A stretch of DNA of 64,000 nt, taken from contig CANDEV010000010.1 of the NCBI GenBank assembly GCA_947383835.1, forward strand, positions 29,442-93,441, given 5' to 3'. Below the pieces are notes generated by a model. That model did no database searches, was not told the origin of the DNA, and saw nothing but the letters and a program-made list of their open reading frames with translations. Each line of letters starts with the position of its first letter. Position 1 is the first letter of the stretch. The DNA comes from an uncultured Clostridia bacterium. GTDB taxonomy: Bacteria > Bacillota > Clostridia > Oscillospirales > Ruminococcaceae. Position numbers and translations under genes: made by a program. Positions 15,517-21,881 of this stretch are shown in pieces.

Positions 15517-16203
15517 ATGAAAAATTATAAGTTTGACGCCCACGTCCATACCTCCGAGGGCAGCGCCTGCGCCTGTACAACGGGAGCGGAAATTGCCGAA
15601 GCCTACAAGGAAAAGGGCTACAGCGGAATAATTATCACCGACCATTTTTTTAACGGCAACAGCGCCGTCCCCCGCGAGCTGCCTTGGGAAGAAAAAATCG
15701 ACCTGCTCTGCAAGGGCTACGAACACGCCAAAAAACGGGGAGACGAGATAGGTCTGACCGTCCTTTTCGGCTGGGAGTTCGCCTATTCTTCAAGCGATTT
15801 TCTTACCTACGGGCTTGACAGACAATGGCTTTTGGACAACCCGCAGATAATGGAAATGCAGATTTGGGACTACGCTGAGCTTGTCCGTAAAAGCGGCGGA
15901 TTTATCGTCCACGCACACCCGTTCAGACTGTGGGGGTACGTCAATAAAATCACCCTTATCCCGCGGAATATCGACGCGGTGGAAATTATAAATATGTCCA
16001 ACAGCCGCGAGGAAAACGAGCGGGCGGAATGGTACGCCAAAAGCTACGGCTTTCCCGTGACCGCTGGCTCGGACGCGCACAACGCAAACGCTCTCCCCTG
16101 CGGCGGGATAATCACCGATACCGAAATAAAAACCTCCGCAGACTATGCGGAGGCTGTAAAAAGCGGAAATATAGGACTTATTCCGAAGCGTTATAAGGAT
16201 TAG
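15517..16203 (+). CDS. PHP-domain phosphoesterase
   Basis: This 228-residue metal-dependent phosphoesterase belongs to the PHP family. The four motifs are present: DAHVHTSEGS (residues 7-16), IIITDHFF, IVHAHPFR and AGSDAHNA, which together provide His/Asp/Glu ligands for a trinuclear metal site. The family includes histidinol phosphatases and nucleotide or RNA phosphatases, and the exact substrate is not visible. It uses GAGGTC before the ATG. The last 26 nt overlap the convergent GNAT gene. No histidine genes are nearby, so a histidinol-phosphatase role is not supported. Confidence 0.87.
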   Translation: MKNYKFDAHVHTSEGSACACTTGAEIAEAYKEKGYSGIIITDHFFNGNSAVPRELPWEEKIDLLCKGYEHAKKRGDEIGLTVLFGWEFAYSSSDFLTYGLDRQWLLDNPQIMEMQIWDYAELVRKSGGFIVHAHPFRLWGYVNKITLIPRNIDAVEIINMSNSREENERAEWYAKSYGFPVTAGSDAHNANALPCGGIITDTEIKTSADYAEAVKSGNIGLIPKRYKD

Positions 16204-16765
16204 GCGTACCGCCGAAAAAATCCTCCCTTAAAATAGAATAAAAGCTTAGATCAAGAAGCTCCCCCGCCGTGGAACGAAAGGATTGACGGAACGTGCCCTC
16301 GTATTTCAGACCGCACTTCTCCATTACCCGTCCCGAGGCGGGATTTTTTACGGCGTGGGCGGCGTCAATACGGTTGAAACCCACCTCGAAAAGATAGGGG
16401 ATAACTGCGGAAAAAGCCTCGGTCATAATACCCTTGCTCCACCAGGGCTTTCCAATGCAGTAGCCTATCTCAGCGCCGTCGATATTTTCATAAATACGCG
16501 CAACACTAATGCCGCCTATGGGTTCGCCGATCTCTTTCAGCACTATTACCCAGTTATAGGTGGACATATCATTGTACTGCGCCACCCACATATTTACAAC
16601 GCACTCTGTATCGGCAACGCTGCGGTGGACGTTCCAGGTCAGGTATTTGGGGACTTCTCTGTCCCCCGCCCAGTTCCTGAACATAATCGGAGCGTCCTCG
16701 CTCCTGAACGGACGGAGGATAAGACGTTCCGTCTCTATTATATTTGTACCTTTATGGTTTAACAT
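16178..16765 (-). CDS. GNAT N-acetyltransferase, RimJ/RimL-like
   Basis: This 195-residue acetyl-CoA-dependent acetyltransferase opens with ETERLILRPFRSEDAPIMFRN, continues VADTECVVNMWVAQY, and has the acetyl-CoA loop region IGYCIGKPWWSKGIMTEAF followed by NPASGRVMEKCGLKYEGTFR, all characteristic of the Acetyltransf_3 (ribosomal-protein or small-molecule) group. ATG 16765 is favoured (AAAGGA at 10 nt) over 16774. Its 3' end overlaps the PHP gene by 26 nt on the opposite strand. The target could be a ribosomal protein or an antibiotic. Confidence 0.87.
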   Translation of the reverse strand: MLNHKGTNIIETERLILRPFRSEDAPIMFRNWAGDREVPKYLTWNVHRSVADTECVVNMWVAQYNDMSTYNWVIVLKEIGEPIGGISVARIYENIDGAEIGYCIGKPWWSKGIMTEAFSAVIPYLFEVGFNRIDAAHAVKNPASGRVMEKCGLKYEGTFRQSFRSTAGELLDLSFYSILREDFFGGTPNPYNASE

Positions 16766-16830
16766 ATGTATCATTTCCTTTCATATCAGAAATTACAGAA
16801 TAGGGGACAAAAATATTCTATTTTGTCCCC

Positions 16831-16910
16831 GCCCCCTTGAGGGGGCTTGATAAATTAAATGATCGTGTTTTTTACCGTGGGGGTGACATTCGCCGCGGGG
16901 CGTTCCCCGC
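16831..16910 (+). repeat. GC-rich intergenic repeat, type A, copy 4
   Basis: It runs GCCCCCTTGAGGGGGC ... GGGGGTGACATTCGCCGCGG to CGTTCCCCGC, closest to copy 1. It is preceded by a hairpin GGGGACAAAA/TTTTGTCCCC (16803-16830). This copy overlaps the 3' end of the next GNAT gene and supplies its stop codon. Confidence 0.85.
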
Positions 16911-17373
16911 CGTTCCCTGCCGCCGCCATGGGGGTGTAAAATATTCCGTCCGCCTCCAATTGCATATCGGTCTCCTTGAAGCCCATTGCACGGTAGAACG
17001 GTATGCCGTAATCGCTGGCGTTTACGGTGATTTTTTTGACGTTTTTCGCCGCAGCGTACCTTGACGCTTCGGCGTAAAGCATTCGTCCTATCCCCTGACG
17101 GTGAAAATCTCCGTGAACAAAGGCAAGACTGATATGGGAATTTTCCCGCAGAGCCATCATGCCCGCAAGCCGCTTTTCAATATAGCAGCCCCAAACGACA
17201 AAGCTGCCCTCCGCAAGCATTTTTTTGACGTTTTTCCCCCACAGAAAATCCGTGAAGCTTTTTACGCCTCTTTCGGAAAAATACGGCGCTTCAAACTGCA
17301 TGAAAACGTCCTCCGCAAGCTGTAGGGCTTCCTTTATTTCAGTATTTTTCGAGAGCATTTTTATATTGTACAT
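16855..17373 (-). CDS. GNAT N-acetyltransferase whose C-terminus runs into a repeat
   Basis: This 172-residue GNAT protein has the acetyl-CoA-binding motif VHGDFHRQGIGRMLY (R/Q-x-x-G-x-G/A) and the usual NASDYGIPFYRAMGF near the end. Start ATG 17373 is chosen because AGGA lies 9 nt upstream; the frame extends further only through a TTG. The natural fold should finish near GIFYTPM. The last ~23 residues (AAAGNGGERPAANVTPTVKN and on) and the stop codon are encoded by the type A repeat. It is preceded by a strong promoter, a 28-codon ORF and a terminator, an arrangement suggesting attenuation. The substrate is unknown; antibiotic acetylation is a possibility because of the leader. Confidence 0.85.
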   Translation of the reverse strand: MYNIKMLSKNTEIKEALQLAEDVFMQFEAPYFSERGVKSFTDFLWGKNVKKMLAEGSFVVWGCYIEKRLAGMMALRENSHISLAFVHGDFHRQGIGRMLYAEASRYAAAKNVKKITVNASDYGIPFYRAMGFKETDMQLEADGIFYTPMAAAGNGGERPAANVTPTVKNTII

Positions 17374-17400
17374 AAAATCACGTCCTATCAAAAATAAAAA

Positions 17401-17426
17401 CGGCTCAAGGTGAAAGCCTTAAGCCG
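17401..17426 (-). terminator. Intrinsic terminator between the leader ORF and GNAT gene
   Basis: On the minus strand CGGCTTAAGG pairs with CCTTGAGCCG (one G-U) over a 6-nt loop and is followed by TTTTTATTTTTG. It lies after the 28-codon ORF and just before the GNAT ribosome site, so it must be passed for GNAT expression from the upstream promoter. Confidence 0.75.
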
Positions 17427-17456
17427 CAGTATGCAAAATAACAGTACCGAAAAGTA

Positions 17457-17543
17457 TCAGCATTTTGAGCATAGCAGCATAAAGCCATGGCACATCACGT
17501 ACATGACTCTCTGCATATAGACTGCTGATACAAAACGCTTCAT
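17457..17543 (-). CDS. 28-codon leader ORF ahead of the GNAT gene
   Basis: ATG 17543 has a strong ribosome site (AAAGGAG, 8 nt). The peptide starts MKRFVSAVYMQRVMYVMCHG and ends FMLLCSKC. It is too short for a known family. GTATCAGCA just after the start codon is perfectly complementary to TGCTGATAC around the stop codon. Thus the whole ORF is enclosed by a 9-bp stem that translation would open. With the promoter upstream and terminator downstream, this looks like a ribosome-controlled attenuator, as known for antibiotic-inducible genes in Firmicutes. An alternative is a free-standing small Cys-containing peptide. Confidence 0.6.
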   Translation of the reverse strand: MKRFVSAVYMQRVMYVMCHGFMLLCSKC

Positions 17544-17573
17544 ATGTAAACTCCTTTCCGGTTGCTTTTGATA

Positions 17574-17602
17574 AGTATACACCAAAATTTCCGTTTTGTC
17601 AA
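17574..17602 (-). promoter_or_regulatory. Consensus sigma-A promoter of the leader ORF/GNAT transcript
   Basis: TTGACA (17597-17602) and TATACT (17574-17579) with a 17-bp spacer on the minus strand, 31 nt before the leader start codon. It diverges from the mgtE promoter 38 bp away. Confidence 0.88.
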
Positions 17603-17639
17603 GGGAAAACGTTAAATAAAAATTGATCTGGCTCAAAAC

Positions 17640-17668
17640 TTGACACAGACGCGAAAATATTGTATAAT
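17640..17668 (+). promoter_or_regulatory. Consensus sigma-A promoter of mgtE
   Basis: TTGACA (17640-17645), 17 bp, TATAAT (17663-17668): a perfect consensus. It makes a leader of about 240 nt before mgtE, long enough for a regulatory RNA. Confidence 0.9.
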
Positions 17669-17726
17669 TAAATTACTTTAATATTATGCGGGTATGCTGT
17701 GACATACCGCAAAAGGAGTGAAATGT

Positions 17727-17825
17727 ATGGACGCCGGTAACGGTAATGGCATAAAACCGCGAAGCTGCGGCTTTGGAGCAGGCGTTTACCCGTCCGTTTC
17801 ACTGCCGGTAAAATTATGCGGCTGA
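17727..17825 (+). CDS. 32-codon ORF in the mgtE leader
   Basis: ATG 17727 follows GGAG at 8-9 nt. The predicted peptide starts MDAGNGNGIKPRSCGFGAGV, contains three prolines and ends KLCG. A hairpin GCGGGTATG/CATACCGC lies just before it (about 17687-17709), and a terminator-like hairpin begins at its stop codon. Leader peptides that sense translation speed control Mg transporters in enterobacteria (mgtL); a similar logic is inferred here, not shown. It could also be a chance frame inside a structured RNA. Confidence 0.4.
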   Translation: MDAGNGNGIKPRSCGFGAGVYPSVSLPVKLCG

Positions 17826-17860
17826 GACCTTACGGAAGCAACTGTCCGTGGAGTCTTTTC
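17825..17860 (+). terminator. Terminator-like hairpin in the mgtE leader
   Basis: AGACCTTACGGA pairs with TCCGTGGAGTCT (one mismatch, two G-U) over an 8-nt loop and is followed by TTTTC and later T-rich sequence. It lies 57 nt before the mgtE start, in the position of an expression-platform terminator. The leader does not match the M-box consensus as I know it. Confidence 0.55.
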
Positions 17861-17916
17861 GCTGCTGCTTTGTATTTTTATGCCTTCTATTTATTTCAAA
17901 ATAGGAGGAATTTTTT

Positions 17917-19269
17917 ATGGAAAAAGAGCTTGCTCTGGAGCTGCTGGAAAACAAAAAATTCGTGCAGCTTAAAAGCGGCTTGCAGGAAATGAACCCTGCG
18001 GACATTGCCGCTTTTGTAGAGGAAATGAAAGAAACGGCTGAATTCGACGAAAAAAAGCTTATCCTGCTTTACCGTATACTGCCCAAGGAAACGGCTGCGG
18101 AGGCTTTTACCTACATGGACAGCGATACGCAGATGACGCTTATAAACGCTTTCTCCGACAAGGAGCTGCGATATGTTATCGACGAGCTTTACATTGACGA
18201 TACCGTTGATATTATCGAGGAAATGCCTGCCAATGTTGTGTCACGTATTTTGAAAAATACCGACAGCGACACGCGCAAGCAGATAAATCAGCTTCTGAAC
18301 TATCCAAAGGACAGCGCGGGCTCTGTTATGACAACGGAGTTTGTATACTTTCACCGCGACCTTACCGTTAAAGAAGCCTTTGAACAGATACGCAAGATAG
18401 GTCTTGTAAAGGAGACCGTTTACACCTGTTATGTTATTTCGGCGCACCGAAAGCTTGTAGGTATCGTTACCGTGCTGGATATGCTTGTCGCAGACGGCGA
18501 AACCCGCGTTGAGGATATTATGGAGAGCAACGTTATCTCCGTAAAAACTCACGACGACAGGGAGGTCGTGGCTCGTACCCTTTCAAAATACGACTTTGCG
18601 GCAATACCCGTTGTGGACAACGAAAACCGTATCGTCGGCATAGTTACATTCGACGACGCTATGGACGTTTTGCAGGAGGAAAATACCGAGGACTTTGCAA
18701 AAATGGCTGCGGTCGTACCCGCTGAGGACAGCTACTTCAAGACCTCCGTCTGGTCTCACGCCAAAAGCCGTATACCGTGGCTTCTCATACTTATGCTCTC
18801 CGCAACGCTGACAGGCTGGATATCCTCAAAATTTGAGACGCAGATCGCCGTCATACCCATGCTGGTATCCTTTATGCCTATGGTTATGGGTACGGGGGGA
18901 AACTGCGGCTCCCAAAGCTCCACCCTTATAATACGCGGCATGGCTCTGGAGGAGATACGCCTGCGGGACTTTTTCAAGGTGATGTTCAAGGAGGTAAGAA
19001 TTGCCCTGATATGCGCCGCAGCGCTTGCTGTAGTAAACGGATTAAGGGTCTATATAGTGTATAAAAATCTTCCGCTTGCTGTAGTTATAGCATTGTCTCT
19101 TGTGGGCACGGTGGTCATAGCAAAGCTTGTGGGGGCAGTCCTGCCAATGGGAGCAAAGGCTTTGAAGCTCGACCCCGCAATAATGGCTACACCGCTTATC
19201 ACGACTATTGTGGACTCCTGCTCGCTGCTGATATATTTTACCATTGCTACCAATATTTTGCTTAAATAA
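17917..19269 (+). CDS. mgtE: Magnesium transporter MgtE
   Basis: This 450-residue Mg2+ channel/transporter has an N-terminal cytoplasmic MgtE_N superhelical domain (residues about 15-130, with MNPADIAAFVEEM), two CBS domains (about 135-255, IVTVLDMLVADGETRVEDIM and VDNENRIVGIVTFDDAMDV), and a membrane domain of five segments. The pore signature GTGGNCGSQSSTLIIRGMAL and the C-terminal ALKLDPAIMATPLITTIVD are intact. CBS domains close the pore when cytosolic Mg2+ is high. AGGAGG lies 7 nt before the ATG. The long leader suggests additional control of transcription or translation. Confidence 0.95.
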   Translation: MEKELALELLENKKFVQLKSGLQEMNPADIAAFVEEMKETAEFDEKKLILLYRILPKETAAEAFTYMDSDTQMTLINAFSDKELRYVIDELYIDDTVDIIEEMPANVVSRILKNTDSDTRKQINQLLNYPKDSAGSVMTTEFVYFHRDLTVKEAFEQIRKIGLVKETVYTCYVISAHRKLVGIVTVLDMLVADGETRVEDIMESNVISVKTHDDREVVARTLSKYDFAAIPVVDNENRIVGIVTFDDAMDVLQEENTEDFAKMAAVVPAEDSYFKTSVWSHAKSRIPWLLILMLSATLTGWISSKFETQIAVIPMLVSFMPMVMGTGGNCGSQSSTLIIRGMALEEIRLRDFFKVMFKEVRIALICAAALAVVNGLRVYIVYKNLPLAVVIALSLVGTVVIAKLVGAVLPMGAKALKLDPAIMATPLITTIVDSCSLLIYFTIATNILLK

Positions 19270-19290
19270 TGAAAATGCATACCCATAAAG

Positions 19291-19564
19291 GCTGAGCCTT
19301 TACCCTTTTGGGCATACTGTTTCAATATGGAAAAAGTGCTCCCATGGGCAACATTGTTTCTATACCGTTACGTGTCAAAATGCTGAGCCTTTGCAATTTC
19401 GGGCGTACTGTTTCAATATGGATAAAATGCTCCCCATGGGTAACGTTATTTCTATACCGTTATGTGTCAAAATGCTGAGCCTTTGCCCTTTTGGGCATAC
19501 TGTTTCAATATGAAAAAAATGCTTCCACGGGTAGCATTGCTTCTATGCCGTTATCTGCCTAAAT
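19291..19564. repeat. Three tandem copies of a ~91-bp non-coding repeat
   Basis: Copies begin GCTGAGCCTTT at 19291, 19382 and 19474 and carry the shared blocks GGGCATACTGTTTCAATATG and TCTATACCGTTA. They differ at about one position in ten. There is no open frame. Part of the unit (CTTTAAGGCGTACTG) also occurs singly near 8030, so this is a dispersed family locally amplified after mgtE. Confidence 0.88.
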
Positions 19565-19606
19565 TGAGTACGCATTTTCATTGAAACGTTATAAAATAAT
19601 ATGCAT

Positions 19607-19821
19607 CAACAAAAAATTCCGCAAAAAAATCTTGCATATAAAATAAAATGTATAATCCAAAATCTCCGTGAAAAACTATTAGGGCAGCACAAAATTAAAC
19701 AATAAAAAACGGAGGAATATAAAATGAAAGCAACGGGTATTGTCAGAAGAATTGACGACCTCGGGCGCGTGGTTATACCAAAGGAGATAAGACGTACCAT
19801 GCGTATCCGCGAGGGCGACCC
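19607..19821 (+). repeat. 215-bp direct repeat, left copy (spoVT promoter and first 33 codons)
   Basis: This segment is identical base for base with 39990-40204. It contains the untranslated region, ribosome site and AbrB-domain coding start of spoVT. Identity begins at CAACAAAAAATTCC and ends at GAGGGCGACCC; flanks on both sides are unrelated. The two copies bracket 20.2 kb of accessory genes. Confidence 0.95.
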
Positions 19822-19894
19822 GCAGCAGATAACATTGACAGAGCGGTTTTTGTACGCTATGATGCGGTTTGGGGAGAGGGTACATAAGGTATAA
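19724..19894 (+). pseudogene. Truncated spoVT copy: AbrB DNA-binding domain with a foreign tail
   Basis: Residues 1-33 (MKATGIVRRIDDLGRVVIPK, EIRRTMRIREGDP) are identical to SpoVT. From codon 34 the frame continues into unrelated sequence for 23 codons (QQITLTERFLYAMMRFGERV, then HKV) and stops. The ribosome site GGAGG is intact, so a 56-residue protein could be made. It would carry most of one AbrB swapped-hairpin half but not the GAF domain. It is either a dead remnant or a competitor of SpoVT at its operators. Confidence 0.8.
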
Positions 19895-19969
19895 TACTAA
19901 TTTTTATGATATTGGACTGTCAGTCCGAATGAAGAAAAGCTCCGTTATTTTGCGGAGCTTTTCTTATTA
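19835..19969 (+). ncRNA. Candidate small RNA: consensus promoter followed by strong terminator
   Basis: TTGACA (19835-19840), 17 bp, TATGAT (19858-19863) lies just past the left breakpoint. About 70 nt after the expected start site comes a 13-bp perfect hairpin AAGAAAAGCTCCG/CGGAGCTTTTCTT (19932-19965) with a T-rich 3' side. A small hairpin GGACT-GTC-AGTCC precedes it. No ORF with a ribosome site starts in between. The predicted transcript is about 100 nt. Alternatively the promoter is a leftover of a gene displaced by the rearrangement, and the terminator serves the ATPase gene from the other side. Confidence 0.45.
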
Positions 19970-20002
19970 TTTTATAAAATTCAAGCGGGACAATATGTCA
20001 TT

Positions 20003-21400
20003 TCAGCAAAATGCGCCGATAATATCCCCATAGCTAACCAAAGTTACATTTCTCAATTCATTTGCCTTGTCAATACAACCTTTGGTAAATCCCGATTTTG
20101 CAAACAGATAGTAATGCATATTTATATACGAAAATATGCGGCTCCGTTTAATAAGAGTTTCAAGTACGCTGATATCGACTTTTTCATTTGTCCATTTGCA
20201 CTCTCCGAAAAGCGCGGTATTTTTATCCTGCTCACCCATAATATCAATTTCCGCCTGACACTTTTGGGATGGATCATTTCCCCACCAGTGTCCGAGAGAT
20301 TTAAATTCAACGGCGCATTTTCCCTCAATAAGCATTTTCCAAAGATACTGCGTGCATATATCTTCAAAGACTTTACCCATATAATTTGATATATGCGGCT
20401 CTATACGCTTATACGCAAGCTCGGATGCACCTCGGACAATAATTGAATTATTGTCAAGTACAAAGCGGTACCAAAAACGGAACATATTGTCCTCAATAAA
20501 ATAAATTGATTTGCGAGAACTTTTTTCGCCGTACGGATTTTCTTTTTGAACAATGCCAAGATTTATAAGGTTCTTTATATAAGCCGAACAAACATTGGTA
20601 TCTTCTCCGACCTTGGTAGAAATTTCCGACATGCGTGAAGCTCCCGCAGCGATCGCCGTAATTATTGCTGTATAAATTGCAGGGTCGCGCACCTCTTGCT
20701 TCAATAGATTTGTCGGTTCTTCAAAAAGAAATGACGATGTGTTTAAATAAATATTTTTTATATTTTCTTCCACGCTTAATTTATCGCTGACCTGAAGCAG
20801 ATACTGCGGAGTACCGCCTACGATCCCATACAGCAAAGCCTTATCTTCATCTGAAAAGCTTTTAAAATAACGGCAGGTCTCTTCAAAGTCAAAGGGAAGA
20901 ATTTTCATCTGCGAGGTTCGTCTGCCGTACAAAGGCGCTTTATAAGCAAGTACATTATCTTCCATGTAGGACATGGAAGAGCCGCACAGAATTATCATTA
21001 ATTTTGAAGTTTCCCTATATTTATCTATCAGCATTTGCAAAGTGGAAGCAAGACTTTTTGAGGAACGGGCAACATAGGGATATTCGTCTATCACAAGTAT
21101 AAGGCGTTCATTTTCGGACAGCTTAAATACAAATTCAAAAGCTGCCTGAAAAGATTGAAATGATGTTTCCGCAACAATCCCGCTGTTGTACTCTATAATA
21201 CTTTTGCTGAAATTTTCAAGATTTTGTTTTTCATTGCTTTCAACGCCCATAAAATAAATGGATTTTTTATTATCGATAAACTCGTTGATAAGCGCAGTTT
21301 TTCCCACGCGCCTGCGGCCGTAAATAACCGCAAACTCAAATTTATCCGATGAATATAGATTTCCAAGTGTTTTTAATTCCTTTTCTCTTCCGATAAACAT
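20003..21400 (-). CDS. DUF234-type AAA ATPase (archaeal-type ATPase family)
   Basis: This 465-residue cytoplasmic P-loop ATPase starts at ATG 21400 with GGAGG 7 nt upstream. It shows the family opening FIGREKELKTLGNLY, Walker A VIYGRRRVGKTALINEF, Walker B LILVIDEYPYVARS, sensor LMIILCGSSMSYMED, a winged-helix region around residues 270-320, and a C-terminal DUF234 nuclease-like part (FGECKWTNEKVDISVL, resembling a PD-(D/E)xK core with Glu-x-Lys). These ATPases are common in anaerobes and mobile regions, with unknown targets. It is the first gene inside the left boundary of the accessory block. Confidence 0.87.
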   Translation of the reverse strand: MFIGREKELKTLGNLYSSDKFEFAVIYGRRRVGKTALINEFIDNKKSIYFMGVESNEKQNLENFSKSIIEYNSGIVAETSFQSFQAAFEFVFKLSENERLILVIDEYPYVARSSKSLASTLQMLIDKYRETSKLMIILCGSSMSYMEDNVLAYKAPLYGRRTSQMKILPFDFEETCRYFKSFSDEDKALLYGIVGGTPQYLLQVSDKLSVEENIKNIYLNTSSFLFEEPTNLLKQEVRDPAIYTAIITAIAAGASRMSEISTKVGEDTNVCSAYIKNLINLGIVQKENPYGEKSSRKSIYFIEDNMFRFWYRFVLDNNSIIVRGASELAYKRIEPHISNYMGKVFEDICTQYLWKMLIEGKCAVEFKSLGHWWGNDPSQKCQAEIDIMGEQDKNTALFGECKWTNEKVDISVLETLIKRSRIFSYINMHYYLFAKSGFTKGCIDKANELRNVTLVSYGDIIGAFC

Positions 21401-21564
21401 TATAACACCTCCGATTTTAGAGCAAAACATTAAATATACTTATCGTTTCCGTTTTAAGAAATTAAGAAGCAAGAGGCAAGAATTTGAATAACTTCTTCAG
21501 CCTTTTAATTATATTTAAGTTATTATATGAATTGCTGTAATATATTTTAACACACATTTTAAAA

Positions 21565-21637
21565 TTAGTCAAGTATGAATTAGTAATTTACACTTGATCA
21601 AAATGTTTAGTAAGTAAAATCTAAGATATATTTCCTG
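21565..21637. repeat. Co-varying hairpin repeat, copy 1 (gap 21401-21881)
   Basis: It reads TCAAGT-ATGAATTAGTAATTTAC-ACTTGA and later TAAAATCTAAGATATATTTC. A related block lies at 38528-38617 (TCATGT...ACATGA), where the arm changes on both sides keep pairing. The remainder of this AT-rich gap holds the GH31 promoter and no gene that I can see. Confidence 0.65.
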
Positions 21638-21820
21638 AATGTCAAAAGAAAATATTTATATAACGATAATTTCCGCCGACTGTATGCATATGCTTTCTAT
21701 TATAATTCTTTTTTTCGGACAGTTCAATACCCTTTTCGGTCAAGTTTGATTAATTATTCTGCACTCATAAAAACTTCTCAAAATATTATTTTTAATTTCA
21801 AAGTTTTTGAGCTAATTTAC

Positions 21821-21849
21821 TTGAAAAAAGATTTCAGTTGTGATATAAT
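21821..21849 (+). promoter_or_regulatory. Sigma-A promoter of the GH31 operon
   Basis: TTGAAA (21821-21826), 17 bp, TATAAT (21844-21849), 32 nt before the GH31 start codon. The AAGTC-type half-sites seen at the AraC and GH5 promoters are not clearly present here. Confidence 0.75.
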
Positions 21850-21881
21850 TGCTTTCAATCAAACCCGAAAGGAGCGAAAAT

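Noticed and set aside
17670..17916. mgtE leader as a classical M-box riboswitch
   Set aside because: I could not find the conserved M-box core or its long-range pairing; reported only as an unassigned leader.
19291..19564. CRISPR array
   Set aside because: Three long units of about 91 bp follow without spacers of constant length, and there are no cas genes.
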